A stretch of 64,000 nt of DNA from Trichodelitschia bisporula (taxonomy: Eukaryota > Ascomycota > Dothideomycetes > Phaeotrichales > Phaeotrichaceae), in contig ML996694.1 in assembly GCA_010356995.1 (NCBI GenBank), forward strand, positions 309,224 to 373,223, in the 5' to 3' direction. This document shows, one piece after another, positions 27,810 through 40,666 of the stretch. Under the pieces are notes generated by a model, which saw only the letters and a program-made list of their open reading frames with translations, had not been told where the DNA came from and did no database searches. How positions within the stretch are numbered: the stretch's first letter is position 1; every line of letters begins with the position of its first letter. The translations under genes were made by a program, and so were the position numbers.

Positions 27810-30800
27810 GGTGGAGGGTGGGAGCGCGAACGGCAAAAGTCGGCCAAAGTTGGTTGGTGGATCAGCTGAAAGAGGCAGTGCTTGCTGATGCGAACAGGTT
27901 TGGAAAGGTGAGAGTTTCGGTAATGGCGGGGAGTGTGAGCGAACGCTCAGAGCACCGACGGGATTCAGCGCTGGGTATCACACCGACTTCGAGGAGGAGA
28001 GAAGGGGAGAGGTGAGGGGGAGGAGGCGGTGGTCGAGAGGCGGTGGTGGCCTTGGGGGGGTTTAGGGCGGGAAGGCGGGAATGTAAGTGTGGGAGGGATG
28101 GGGTTGATGGGGGGAAGTTTGGCGGGNNNNNNNNNNNNNNNGTGGAAAGTGTTGGTGGGCGGTGGCTCTGTAGGAGGGGAGGGATGGGATTAGGTTTTGC
28201 CGAGCGGAGGGAGGGCTGGCGGGGTGGGGTGGGGAGGGGGGAGGGATATTTCGAGGCTAAAGTGCGGGACAAAATCTGGGCCAGCTTTGTATCATAGTAC
28301 GGGTACGGGATGAAGAAACTAAGGGACTAAAAAGGAAAGTGAGATTGAAAGTACGAAGTTAGGTTGGTAAGGGATTGGGAATAGAGAATTGTAGATGATG
28401 AATGAGGGGCGAGGGGATTGATTAGGTAGAGTGATTGTGTGAGCAAAAAACTCTTGGGAATTGCTGTATGACGGCTTTTGCAAATTCACCGCCCGAGGGA
28501 GGGATGGAGAGACCGAAAACGCATCAATTTGCATCCGTACTTGGGCTAGTTCGACGAGATGGGATAGGAGAGAGGAGAGAGAGAGAGGACGGATGCATGC
28601 CCGGTTAGAGGGAGGCGGGGATTGGGAATGCCATGAAGGCTGACAAGTGCAGTGTGGATTGAGCGTACGGTACTGTAGAGAGTGGAGTTGAGGGTTGGGG
28701 TGAGGGTGAGAGGGCTCGGTGTGGGCTTGGCTTTGGTGGCCTGGTGGGCTGGATTGGGCTGGGCTGTGCTGTGCTGTGTGTGGGCGGTGATCCTGTGGGG
28801 ATTTTGAGGGGGCGAAGGGCATGGCAGAGAGAGAAACGTGAGAGAGAAAATGCCGACAGCAGACAAGACGAGACGAGACTTGCTCGCACAGCCAACGACA
28901 ACGTGAGAGTCGAGGAACGAGGGTTGGAGATCTGGCGGTGAAGAAGTTACAAGGGTCATCCTCCAATCATGCAGAAGGCGTGGTGCTCGGCCACAGAGCT
29001 GGAGCGATTGGACGGGTTGGCCCGCTGGGCGCTGGGGAGCTGGGCGCGGGTCGACCTTTGCTTGTGCTGGACCCTTGTCCCCTTGTGGCAAGGGTCAGAG
29101 CTTCCTTTACCATTTACGGACCTTTCGTCATCGGTGGATGGGGAGCTCAATTTGACGTGCTGAACAGCCCCGCACTATCGCCTCTTGTCCGACGTGCCCC
29201 CGGTCTGTTTACTGCAACATAGCAACTTATGGGGACAACAATCAATCAATCAGCCCTCGGCTAAAGACACTCGACTTTGCCAAAACATCACGTCTTACGG
29301 TACATGATAAGTCCGCACGCTAGCTTCTGTGGGCTCCACCTGCAAAACAGACAGCTGGTGGGGTGGCGGGTTGTCTCCGGAGCCGCTCTTAGCGCTGAAC
29401 GGACCCCTCCCCCCGCCCTCGCATTTCCAACTGTCAAAAGAGGCCACGCTGCTCAAGTATCTATGTCTGTACGGATGTATGTGCACGAGTAGTCGACGAC
29501 GCGAACCAGCTCCCTAAGCGCCGAACCGAAATGTGTACAAGGTACCACAGGCGTCCCATGGACACGAACGCACATCATTCAATGGGCAGTACAGTAGCTC
29601 AGTACACCCGCTTGAGCTTGTCCAACCACACAACCCCAGAGGACACGACGCCCGCACTCCTCAAGTTTCCGCGGCCATGCAGTAGCCGACGCATGCCAGC
29701 GGGCCTTGCAGCACGCTTCATCTCCCGTCTTTGCATCGGCGAGCGCTGCAACTCTCCTCACGCCATGCCCAATTACGCCCCGTCGTCGCTGCGCAATTTG
29801 AGATCTGCTCTTCCGCTTCCTGGTCCGCTGCCGCAATTTGAAGATCTGCTCCCCATGTTGCTCTTGACCGCCCAACAACGTCTCGCTCGTCTATAGTGCA
29901 CCTGCCCGCCGCTCTATCGCAACAATGCAGAGCAAGTCCCGGTCCCACGCGGCATGGTATGGCTGCGGAAAGCACCCCTTCCACGGGCAGGTGGTGGTCG
30001 CGGGACGGTAAACGACGCGGGTACCGTTGCGCTGCCTCGGGCTTTTTTCCTTATTGCCCACCTTCTGGTACACTTGGTGACGGGTGTCTTACAAACCTGC
30101 AATTTGCCTCCCTCACGCGGTGCGCGCAGGAGGCGTACCCGCTCGGGAGGTGACATGCAACGCACTTCTGCCCGTGGCCTCGTGCGACCCGAGCCGGCGC
30201 CGCGCTTCGCCCGTCGTCGCAAATCGTATATCGCAAACACGCTCCACGACACGCTTTTCCTTGCGTCCTAGCCACACTCTTCGATCCCGAGAACCTACGG
30301 TGCGGGTACATCCGTACACAGTTCCATTCCTCTCATGGTTCTCACGTGTCCCCCACGCCCAGCTCCGCGCTGCCCATCCGCTCTCCGCTGCACCGCACAC
30401 CGGCCCCCTCCGTCGAGTACCCGTCTTGGCCGCTTGACGTGCGTCCCCAGGGGGTGAGCATGCACCTGCCCGAAAGTACTTACGCCTTTGTCTCGCCAAC
30501 GGTCTCGCCCCTCCATTAAGTGCCGTGCCCTTCCTAATCAGCAAGTCGCACGCAACTCTCCCTCCCGGGCCCTTTCCGCGCTCTGCGAGCGGACCCGGAA
30601 GAGCGCAATTTGTCCACACGCGCGCGCGGGCTGCAGAATCTGCGTCTGGGCTGGTCGAGCATTCCAGGGCCGCTGGGTGTCTCCTCGTGATGCGCATGCT
30701 TTAAACACCGATCCGCGCGGAGGGCCTGTCCTTGCTTCGACGTGCCCCGCGGCGGAGAGCATTACGCGTGGCTGGATATCGGTGAGGAAGGCACTGTAGG

Positions 30801-33619
30801 GCGGCTGCTGCCTAAGGCATCTACGTATCTTTTCCTCACAGGATTCGAGCCTCGGGGCTCGCCGGGCGATACTGGATGGAGAGTGGCTGAAGGCAGATAC
30901 GGAGAAGCTTGGCTTGAGGTATGCTGACGGACGGCTGAAAAATGGCCTGCCTTGTTTCCTGGGGTTGATGTAGGATGTCTATCACCGAGATTTGCCCGTC
31001 CAGTGAAAGGTGTCGCCTTGCGAAGTCTGCATCTTGGTGAATGCACGACGCTGTTGTGCTGAGCGGCGAACGGACGGGGATTTCTCGCGGGGATTGCGTA
31101 CTGAGATCTACGGCGCTGGGCGGAGGTGAGGTGCAGGGTACTGGACGGACAAGGAAGTGACGAGGGAGCGGTGGCACGACGACATGCGAGGAGATGGATT
31201 GTGCTTATGGTTCATACGTTCCTGACTTCGATGTGGTGCTGAAAATAGGTGTTTTACGGTACCGCCGATGAGGGCGGGCGAGGCTGAAGAGGAATGCGGT
31301 GGTTTTCTGGGTGAACTGGTCGACGACGTTTGCATTGTTTGTGGGTGTCACGTCAGTGGTTCTTCGATCCTCTGTCGGCCTTCCAGTCATGTTTGCGGGG
31401 GCTAACTGGCTGGTAGAGCTGTAGTTTGACTCCACTAAGCATGTTGAGAAGCTTCAGGCAATCGAACAGTACTCCGTATGGAGTGCAACGACTCCTTATC
31501 CAAACTTTGTGTGACTCGAGCTCTTCCGGTAACTCATGCTTGCCGATATCTCGCGATCAACGGCACTTTGCAATAGCTTCCTGAACTTGTCCGAAACTCA
31601 TTACAGTTCTCGAGGATCATTTTCCATTCAGGGCGGCAATCCCGTTGGAATTGATACATAAAAGTATTCAGTCTCCTTATATCAATCGGACCCATTGGCC
31701 CGTCTCATGACGCACCAACTATCCTCAAATCCGTTTAAATCTTCATGGTTGCGTTATCTCGGTACCGAACTATCAGATTGACTTCATCGTTGGCATCCGT
31801 CTTCCCGATACCAGTAAAAAGTGCTGATCTTTCGAATCTAGCCGTAGAGCCGATGCATGAAGCAGAGAACCGTAGTTCATTCAGTGACCATCACGTCGGA
31901 GACATCTGCAGTCTTCTCAACCTAAGAGCGTCTGTGGTACAGTCTCCACCAAGAAATGCACATCAAGCGTGAGAGATACGCCAAGGGAAGGACTTCGAAT
32001 GCTCCCGACGTCAGCCTTATGAAAGGGATCTACGGCTTTTGCCTTCGCGATTGTTCGGCCCGACTCATGCTTTGAATTGGCTCGCCATCCATTCGACATG
32101 CACGTCCATGTGGCACTTCTCCATCCAACCCGCTATAATCAGTCCGAACGCGATACCCACCCTCTCATGCGACTCCAGGCAGCTCTCGCGTCCCATATCC
32201 AGCAAGGCAAGCGGCCCCAGTCCGGCTTCACGTCGGATAGACTTCCGCCCTATCCACAGCCATCACCACACAAGGCAAGAGATCCTAGCAGGTCTACCGA
32301 AGGCAACAGTCCTTCACGAATGTCCGATTCTGTGCCATCCAACGGAATACTGTGGTACTTCTCGCGAACACCACCCGCCCCAAACCCGCGCCACGTGTCC
32401 GCTCTCCACGCCCCGTAGACGCGCCCGCCATGCAGCAGTGCGAATCTTCTCGTTTCATCTCTCCTTCGCCAAATAGTCCTCCAACTCGCCCTCCGCGTCG
32501 TCCCGAAATACTGACGTTCGGAAGACTGGATGTACCAGGGCGGCCCCGGAAGCGGATGCGGCGTCGCCAACGGACCAATGACGGGGCGGACTTCGCGATA
32601 GGATGCTTCCTATTGGTTGAGCAGCGAAGGCGCGGCGTGTTCATGCAAAGCGGCTGCGAGGTGCGATGTGTTGTTCATGCCTTTGCGTGGGTCTTGTGCG
32701 ATGGGGGAGTATTTGGGGAGGGACTGGTTTGTGAGGAGGCTGGGAGGGATGGGCGGAGGTGGATTGGTTGGGATGGCGTCCTGCGGCAAGTGTGAGTGGT
32801 TCTGAGGATTTAAAACTTGGGGTGTGATGCTGTTCATTCCGAGGGAGAGGGATGGCGCGGGCGCATAGAGCTATCAATGTCGGATCAGATATCAGGTAAG
32901 TGGTCTGGAGATCCGGAGTGCTGTCATCATGGGACAGTGTTTGGGGGTTTGCGTCCCGAAGTAAGGGCTCCATTACCCATCAGACTCGCATGGACCGTGA
33001 AGCTGTACGACAGTAAAGGTCAAGCACTTGTTAGTTCTAGTCTTGGAGACTTTCCGATCCCTGGTTGGTAATATCAGTTCTGAAATAGTTTTGACTGCCA
33101 AACCCGAGGCCCAAAAGCCGTGAACAGAAGCTCCTTGAGTGGGGATGTTTCTGAGGTCGATGTCACATGTGACAGTGGTCGAGTGGAGCCGCTACGGATG
33201 CTTAACCCAACCTCTTGCTCTCTGGCAAAGATCAGATCTCGTTACCCCAAAGCCGTCTCATGTATTCGGGATACACATATGAGAACTGCATGAAGTTGGC
33301 TTTCATTCCAGATCCAGTTTTGGCCCACGCTCGCTAAGCTAAATACATCCAAGAATCGACCATCAAGTTCCGAATACATACACATGCTTCGTCGCAGGGT
33401 CGTGAAGCGATCCCACCAGTCGCACAGCATTCCGATCCCATAGGGCTGAAGAAAGATAACACCAACGCCAAATGCGGGTATCCTCCCCAACGTCACCTTC
33501 ATGCCAACCCAAGCCGCTAATCCCAAAAACGCCATAAGCCAACATCAACCGCCTGGAAACCCCAAAACCAAAAAGAAAGCCGGCTCGGGTATCGCCCCAA
33601 CTCCCAATAAAACGAAGAC
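27810..33619. other. 5.8-kb gene-poor interval
   Basis: No recognisable gene. The first kilobase is strongly purine-biased on the plus strand and includes an assembly gap of 15 N at 28127-28141; it probably holds the long leader and promoter of the regulator, whose sense strand is pyrimidine-rich here. A GA tract lies near 28569-28590. 29500-30750 is GC-rich and open in several frames on both strands with no domain; 31440-33600 is of more even composition. No tRNA, 5S rRNA or terminal-repeat structure was seen. Confidence 0.45.
28127..28141. other. Assembly gap (15 N)
   Basis: A short unresolved stretch in a G-rich, low-complexity region upstream of the regulator gene. Confidence 0.95.
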
Positions 33620-34984
33620 CTAGTTCCAATCAGAATCATGCCTCACTCTCCACTGATCCTCAATCTGTAGGCCCCCGCTCCGCAACGAACATCCCTTCCG
33701 CCCCCACTTCTCCGCCATCACCTCCCGCCCAAACTTAATCGTCATCTGCAGCGCGGTCTCGAAGCCCTCCGGGTCGCGGTAGTATGGTTCGCCCTTCCCG
33801 CCGAACTGCTGCGCCTGCCATGTGTTCCGCCCCCGCGCGTTGCTGTTCTTCTCCCGCTGGAGCACGTCCAGCCGCTTCGCCAGCAGATGGAAAGCCTGGC
33901 TCGCGAGCGCATCCTCCTCGCCCCACGTCTGCACCGTCTTCTTCGCCGGCGCGGGCTGGACATGCAACGTGCCATTGCCAGATCCCCGCGCTTCTCCCGT
34001 CGGCTTAGCCACTGCCTTGATCGGCGCCTCGTTCCCCACCGGTTTCCGCCGGTACAGCACGAGCAAATCGTCCAGCGCAGCGCCAACATCATACACCAGC
34101 CCGACCTGCGCGTTGTCCAGCGTGTAGCCCGCCATCAGCAGCCGCTCGTGCATGTCACAGTCGGTGCCGTAGTACGGGATCTGCGTGTCCCAGCCGCCGA
34201 CGGCTTCGTACGCGGCGCGGTTGACGAGCGCGAGCCGGTCGTAGGCGTAGAGCTTGACGGCCCAGCGGTGGGAGGCGGGCCAGGTGAGTGTGTCGCGGAG
34301 GTCCTCGACGACGCGTGCGTAGAGCGGGCGGTAGGTCTTGGTATGCGGGTCGGACCAGTCTTCTTTGCTGACGGCGGCGGCGTCCATGTGGGACCAGTAG
34401 TAGTGTGTCCAGTTGCGCTGGATAGATTCGTGGATGTAGAAGTTTTGGAGTTGGGAGAAGGAGAGGTAGGTTGGGGTGGAGATGACGTTGATGCCGAAGA
34501 TGTCTGTCAGCCGTCGGTGGTCGAGGTAGAAGGGGTTTTGGAGGGTGAGCTGTCCGCGCGCGTTTGCGTTCATTGTCCCGGTGTTTTCGACGACGTAGAT
34601 GTCTGACGGTGGCCAGCCTGCCGTGATGTACGACACTACGGCCTGCTGCAGCAATGGCCAATTGCGCGTGAAGCCGATGAACAGTGGTGTCTTCTCGGGG
34701 GCATGTTGTGCGGGTGGGCGGTTGTATGAGGGAACGGGAGGGAGATCCGAGGGGGTCTTTGCAGCTGCCGCGAGCGGGAAGTTGTCCACTATCGGCGGCG
34801 GGATGCGCTGTGCAGATTTGTAGCGCGGATGTCGCGGCGCATCGTGGGCGCGTAGACCGGGAATGTAGTAGTATATCTCCTCTTGCAGCTGGTATGGGGA
34901 GGATGGAAGAAGAAGGTAGGTGACGGCGCAGAAGCTGAAGACCCCAAAGACAAGCGCACGGAAGCGCAGCTGCTTGACGAGCAT
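33620..34984 (-). CDS. Type II membrane glycosyltransferase-like protein
   Basis: A single exon of 454 residues from an ATG at 34984. The N-terminus MLVKQLRFRALVFGVFSFCAVTYLLL is a short basic cytosolic tail followed by one hydrophobic span, the layout of Golgi type II enzymes; a Pro-rich stem follows (residues about 30-95). The main domain starts with TPLFIGFTRNWPLLQQAVVSYITAGWPPSDIYVVENTG, which looks like the first beta-alpha-beta unit of a GT-A fold, and continues with YWSHMDAAAVSKEDW and GGWDTQIPYYGTDCDMHERL. The Asp positions there could serve as a DxD-like metal site and a catalytic base. I know similar unnamed fungal proteins only as putative glycosyltransferases, so donor and acceptor stay unknown. 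Two of the opposite-strand frames here are shadows. Confidence 0.75.
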   Translation of the reverse strand: MLVKQLRFRALVFGVFSFCAVTYLLLPSSPYQLQEEIYYYIPGLRAHDAPRHPRYKSAQRIPPPIVDNFPLAAAAKTPSDLPPVPSYNRPPAQHAPEKTPLFIGFTRNWPLLQQAVVSYITAGWPPSDIYVVENTGTMNANARGQLTLQNPFYLDHRRLTDIFGINVISTPTYLSFSQLQNFYIHESIQRNWTHYYWSHMDAAAVSKEDWSDPHTKTYRPLYARVVEDLRDTLTWPASHRWAVKLYAYDRLALVNRAAYEAVGGWDTQIPYYGTDCDMHERLLMAGYTLDNAQVGLVYDVGAALDDLLVLYRRKPVGNEAPIKAVAKPTGEARGSGNGTLHVQPAPAKKTVQTWGEEDALASQAFHLLAKRLDVLQREKNSNARGRNTWQAQQFGGKGEPYYRDPEGFETALQMTIKFGREVMAEKWGRKGCSLRSGGLQIEDQWRVRHDSDWN

Positions 34985-36245
34985 GTGTGCGGCGCGGAGT
35001 ATACTCTACACGGCGATGATAGGCCAAGTTGGCACACCTCGAGGCGCAAATGAAATGTGACCGATGGCAGTGAAGAGGCATAAAAGGAATGTCGTTAAGC
35101 TGATGGAGGCAGTGTTCAGGCGGCCTACCCCATGTATCCAAATACGGGAAAGGATTGGGGCCAGAGGCGATTCAGACGAAGGTGCAAGGCCAGGTTAGAT
35201 ACAAGGCTACATCTACACCCCCGCGTCAGGATTGCAGAGAAACAAGGCCATCCATGGATGCGCAGAAGACTGCCCCTCCGCTGAGAAAAAGTGTAACGAC
35301 CGTGATGGCACAAAGAGAGAAATGGTGTGGAGGAGTCGACCATCCTGCCCCAAGGCTTATAAGGGTGCCGCGACCCGCGTCCCAGATGCTTGAACATGTG
35401 CCTCCGCATCTTGGCTTTGACAGGAGGGGTCTGGTGCGGGCCGTCTAGTCAGGGGTGTTTAGGGGGGGCTGCTTTTTTTCAGGAGTCGCACGACAAAAGC
35501 CGATAGGTTCACACCAATCACGCACAGCCTGGCTCGAGGCCCGGTCACGTCGAGAGCGTCTCATCGAGATGTCGCGCAGACTAGAAGAATGGAAAGGCTG
35601 GAGTGATTTTGGTGCTGGCGAGCCTCCATCCGCATTTTTCAATAGCTGATAAGCACTGTGGGCTGAGCAATAGGGATACGGGCTTCAAGACTGACAAGAG
35701 CACTCATGAACCGGCATTTGTGCCGCATTGACATATTGCTGACCACTGTAAGCTGAGGGCAAGATGCTGGACATTAAGAGGGCTTAGCAAATGGAGGATC
35801 ACGAAGCACAAGCTTAGAGTGCCTGGCTCCCAAACACTTGACCGCATCGTTCGACATTTTTGTGCCGCACTCTGAGTATCGTAGCGCCATCGTGTGCTAG
35901 CTTAAGTATCAACTGGACCATAATCTTATCAGAACTAAGTTGCGTAGATTGCCCGTTCTCCGCGTGTGTTTGTTCGTGGCGAAGTACTTCCCGAACGCGC
36001 TAAAATGCGGAATTTCCCACGGACCGTTTGTGCCCGAACTTGACAAGGCAAGAAGGCCACAAGGCCTAAAGGCATCACTTCCCAAACCGGTGACGTCGTT
36101 GGCTTGTTCAAGCAGTAGAACCAAGACCTTGCAGTGCGCAACTTCACCTCCACAGCATCTGCATTATGTCTTGCGCCTCTAATTGCAAAGAACCTGATCA
36201 CCGCCAGGAGAATAGGAACTTACTGGTGCGCATAGGCAGCCCACG
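34985..36245. other. 1.26-kb divergent intergenic interval
   Basis: Separates the start of the glycosyltransferase-like gene (minus) from the start of MCU (plus), so both promoters lie here. I see no gene or RNA in it. Confidence 0.5.
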
Positions 36246-37818
36246 ATGAACAGCCGCTTGCTGTTTGCTGGCTCTCGAGCTTCTGCGAATCCAGTACGCC
36301 ATGTCACTCTACACTCTCAACGCCAGACGCGGTTCTCTCTCCAGTGTCAGGAGCTTCGCAGAGCTCAGCAGCCACCAACCAGGGCATTTCGTGCTTTCAC
36401 CAAGCTAGCCAACCACGACGAGGATGCAAAACTCTCATCCAGCTACAGCCAGCCCGCGGAAAATCTTAATCACGACGTTTCGAAGGAAGAGATATCACAC
36501 TTCGAAAAGGCCGTTGCAGAGGACAAGGAGAAGCAAATAAGGACACCATGGCATCGCGAAGGATCGGACAAACCGCCGGTTGCGCGTCAACGCAGCGCTG
36601 GAGCAATGACAAAGGGTTTGCTGACTCCATCCTAGCCCACACTAGTTTCTAACAGCTATAGGCAAGCTCCTAACGACGCCGTCGCGTATGCTCAAGCTTA
36701 TACTTCCTCTAACGACGCATGATATGAACTCGGATCGTAAAGACGTGGAGCCTTTGGCTTTGCTCGTTCACCCCCAACAGCCACTTTCGTACCTGGAGCG
36801 CTTGATTCAATCCGAGGCGCCGCTCATAAAGGACAAAGATGGCAAAGAAAAAATCCCAAACGTGTATTTCCGCGCGGAAGACTCAATGCAGGATGACGGA
36901 GCCGACGCCAAAAAGCCTGCGCCTGTCGAGGACGAAGACTCTCATCACGACGAGGACCACGATCTTGACACCGCTGACACAACAATGATTGATGGCAAGT
37001 CGGCCCGCACCGGGAAGTTGAAAAAAAAGCAGCGCACCATCGAAGACGCTCTCCGCGGCGGCCACGGGGAAGGTGGCGTTGAGTCCTACAGCGGCCTGGG
37101 TCATGATGCCCCGAATGACAAGACCGAAGACCGGCGCTTTGTACGGTGGTCATCGAGCACTGAAATCGGTGACTTTATCCGGGACGCTGCGCGAGGCCAG
37201 GAGTTTGCCGTCGAGATCGAGGGTGCGCCGCGCGACATCCGGGTTGGCGTTCCCAGCTTCGCGGACCGCACGTACTACCTGCGCATGCGGCTGCGGAAGA
37301 AGAGTCGCGAAATTGCGCACCTGGCAGACGTGAAACGCGAATGCGATGCCATTGCCGAGAAGGGAGCCAAGCGTGTCGCTATGGCCGGCGGTGTCGCGCT
37401 CGTGGTATGGTGGGGGGTTGTGTATGCGCTGACGTTCAAGACCGATCTTGGTTGGGACGTGATGGAGCCGGTGACCTACCTGGTTGGGCTGTCGACACTC
37501 ATTGGAGGTTACATCTGGTTCTTGATCCACAACCGCCAGGTGTCGTACCGCAGCGCCATGAACTTCACAATCAGCCGGCGACAATCACAGCTGTATTCTC
37601 AGCGAGGGTTCGATATGAGACATTGGGAGGACTTGGTGGAAGAGGGGAATAAGCTGCGAGCGGAGATCAAGTCCATCGCGCAGGAGTATGACGTCGACTG
37701 GAATGAGGCTGAGGATGAGCAAAGTGAGAAGGTCATGAAAGCGTTGAAGGAGGAGCGGCGGAAACGAAAGGAAGGGAAGGCAAGGGCAAAAGATGAGGAC
37801 GAAGATGAGGTCGACTGA
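36246..37818 (+). CDS. MCU: Mitochondrial calcium uniporter pore subunit (MCU)
   Basis: Two exons, 36246..36615 and 36662..37818, around a 46-nt intron; 508 residues. MCU forms the Ca2+-selective channel of the inner mitochondrial membrane. The N-terminus is basic and Ser/Thr-rich, as for matrix import. The N-terminal domain (residues about 125-315) carries an acidic, His-containing insert (EDSHHDEDHDLDTADTT). Near residue 345 a coiled coil leads into the first membrane span (VAMAGGVALVVWWGVVYALTF), the pore motif WDVMEP and the second span (VTYLVGLSTLIGGYIWFLI). The WDxMEP signature supplies the Glu ring of the selectivity filter. The C-terminus is a charged helix rich in Lys and Glu. Its stop lies 124 nt from the stop of the convergent HET-domain gene. 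Confidence 0.95.
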
Positions 37819-37942
37819 GTCGAGGTTCCTCTAGTATCGGCATAGTGTACTGGCGAACTTGGCGCTTTTTGTCGGCTTGCTGGAGTCTCAGTGCCCAGGG
37901 ACGAAAAACTGCTGACAACATGAGGTATCGTTCCCGTGGCAT

Positions 37943-39587
37943 TCATAGAGAAGAGAGGCCACCAAGCTTCATGCGAGCTACGTAAATCTCAGCGCCCATC
38001 CTTGTTTCTCGGTTCATGACTACTTTTAATCCCCAGTTCTCCCAGGTCTTTGAAGCACAATTCTCGTAGCTCCGATGATCTCGAGGGCCGATCTCCTCGG
38101 AGGAAATCTCGTCATCTAGCTCCATAAAGGGGTTTCCGTCCATATCCATTCCAAATCGTAGCTCAAATGTATAAAACTTCCCCGTTACGCTGTCAACATA
38201 CTGGAGTCTTGTCCAGCCCTGAAGCTGACCGGACTTCAGTGTGTACCCTGTAGGGAAAGTGCAAAGCGACGTTATTGGATCAAAGTGCTCCTCAGGGACC
38301 GCAGAGACGACGGAGATTTTGTGTGGCAGTAAGAGGAGTGCTCTGAAGCCATGCATCCTAAATCCTGGTATTGGCATATTGTGTAGGTGAGAGCGTCTGA
38401 ATGGGAGGCACAAGGTCATTGGTTCGGCTTCAGCTCTCGTTTCCCATGGGAGAAGGATGAGGTTCGAAAGGTTGTCGTCAGTGCCAACGGGTCTCGCCCA
38501 GACAGGCCCTTGAATTGGCGCAACTGGGATTGCAAAGGTCCGGGAATAGTCGTCCTCTTTGTGGCAGTCCGACAGTGCATACGCTTCAACAAAACGAGGG
38601 ATCCCGGGCTTGGCTGTACCCGAGACGAGCTTCGCCATCGAGCCCACAAATGCAAAACCTTCTTCAGACCGGGCGACCTTCCAAACGGGGAGGGTGAGTT
38701 GAAGGCCTATGTTGGTGATATGGAAGGGATGGTCGAGTAAAGTAGACGGGAAAGCGACAACATCTCTGGAGGCTTCAAAAACCGCGGGGGAAGTTGCCAA
38801 AAGGGTATTGACGGACCGGGGCCAGCCTTTAGACATATGGGACCATGCCAGCAAAGAAGTGTCATGATGTGAGTCTAGGATTGCTTCCTGTAGTCTGATG
38901 AACGCATCTTGGCCTTCTCCGTAGATAAGTGGCATGTAAACGTCGAAGATCCCAATCAGGCAGTAGGCAGTGTCTTCCACACGCGTCGTTTGTCTTTTCG
39001 AAGCCCAAGACATTCTTGCCGCCACACTAGCCGCTTGCAGTGGTGCTCTGTGCTGGAGAAAGCGCTGATCAATGCCCGTGACATCCGATACGAGTTCTCC
39101 GAGCTCATGCTTGCTGCCGAGGCGATTCCATGTTCGGTCATAAAAAATGACATCTTTGGGAGCCAAAAGCTCTTGTAATGTCCATCCGCGAGTAAAGTAT
39201 CGGCTCCTCAGGAACCGTTGTCGAAACGGTGGGACATCCTGCGAGGATCCTTCCGGGACGGTATTCACATCCTCAAGGAATGCATAACATATGGAAGCCA
39301 TCGCGTACCATCGAAACATAGAGTTGATGGCCTCGGAGAGCTCCGCACTGCTTGATTTGTCGATGCAACAAGTATCTATCCATACGTAGGCCAAGCCATC
39401 AAGGGTAGCTTGGGCACATGTCTGCCGGATCTTCTCATAGCCGGGGAGGTGTAGTCCTCGGCCAGCCTCCAGATCCTGGAGTGTCAATTCCCAATTTGGC
39501 AGCCAGGTGTGAAAGAATGGCATAAGGTACAGATGGATCACCCCTGAATTCTCTCAGCTCCATGGTACGAACATCGAGGAGGCGCAA
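37943..39587 (-). pseudogene. HET-domain (heterokaryon incompatibility) gene, N-terminus broken
   Basis: The main open frame is clearly a HET domain: GYEKIRQTCAQATLDGLAYV, then WIDTCCIDKSSSAELSEAIN, RSRYFTRGWTLQELLAPKDV and an AYCLIGIFDVYMPLIYGEGQ segment, followed by a C-terminal half of about 270 residues without a known domain. HET proteins are cytosolic triggers of cell death after fusion of unlike hyphae. The usual opening of these proteins (LLDVRTMELREF...PYAILSH) lies just upstream, at 39517-39587, but in a different frame and without an ATG at its expected first residue. The first ATG of the main frame (39523) would give a protein lacking that opening. Either the gene is decaying, or a base error or unusual start is involved. 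The rest of the frame is intact for over 520 codons, so any loss is recent. Confidence 0.7.
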
Positions 39588-40666
39588 GTTGGGTCCCACG
39601 CGAAGTTAAAACGAGGGAGTCGAGAGTTCTCAAATTGTAGGATTGAGACGAGACGAGAGGGTCCAGAGGGAAAAGAACGTATGGCCGAAGGGGATAGGTC
39701 AGCTAGCCTTACTGAGGATGAAATGTCAGTCCGGTGTCAGTGGACATTATGCTGGGCAGTTAACCAGCTGAAAAACTGATGGCGACTTTACCATGCAAGC
39801 CGCGGAAGTGAGGGCCTAGGTGTCGCAAGGCTGAGATCGGATTCAAGAGAACTGATGGTCCGTATCTTCGTCCAAAGTTGGGTGCGGTGAAATATCCAAA
39901 ATCTTCTTCTCAAAATCCGGACAGCTTTGAGTAGTGCTGATGATAAACTTGAGAGAGAGGCCGCCCCCAACCCCACCATCCACATCTAGCCGCCGACGAA
40001 CCCGATTCAGCCTCATGCGGCGATGCAAATCTGCCTTGCAGCCCGCGTCTGACAGCACAGCATTCATCCCTGTCACAGCGGCCCGTCTGATGATCCGGAT
40101 GTATCTCCCTCAAACCGCACCTCGTTCCAGGAACGAACGTGAACGAGCGGCTCGACTATCTTCTCTCTTCCCTGTGACGATCGCCCGCCGTCGAAGCCGT
40201 GCCCCCCGATCTTGCGCACCGAAAGTTGGTGGCATCGCGCTTGGGTCTCGGCATTTTCCCGCGTGGTCGCCACCGATTCAAGTTCCGTTGAGAGACGCGG
40301 AACCTATGCTGTATCTCTTCTTGGGCTGCGAATGATGCCAGTTGAAGCTTCTACTAATCTCGAAGTCGAGGGCGGAGAGTGCCCTGAGCCGGTGATGCGT
40401 ATCACAACGCGTGCTTAGCCTAGCTCGGCGCAGCTCGACGGACTCCGTAGCGCGTTTCGCAAGTCCCGTCTCACACGTGGTGACGTTTAATCTGCAATCG
40501 TATAGGATAGATGTATGGGAAATATGATCTATTTTCCAGGCGGGAAGAAGCGAATATAGCAAATCCATAAAATGCCTTCGTACCTCTGGACGATGCCGTC
40601 TTGGTGCCCAGATATTCTTCGTCTTTCACCCTCGTGTAGTTGCAATCCGACTGCAGATTTCTCACG
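39588..40666. other. 1.08-kb divergent intergenic interval
   Basis: Lies between the HET-domain gene (minus) and the cutinase-like gene (plus). No gene seen; both promoters should be here. Confidence 0.5.

Noticed and set aside
27810-27836. Start of the zinc-cluster regulator nine codons further upstream
   Set aside because: The first codon there is TTG; the first ATG in frame is at 27809.
28319-28966. 215-codon minus-strand frame rich in Ser, Pro and His
   Set aside because: Follows from the purine-biased plus strand; no domain and no splice partners.
30113-30697. 194-codon minus-strand frame in the GC-rich block
   Set aside because: Arg/Gly/Ala-rich, and other frames in the same block are also open, as expected from GC content alone.
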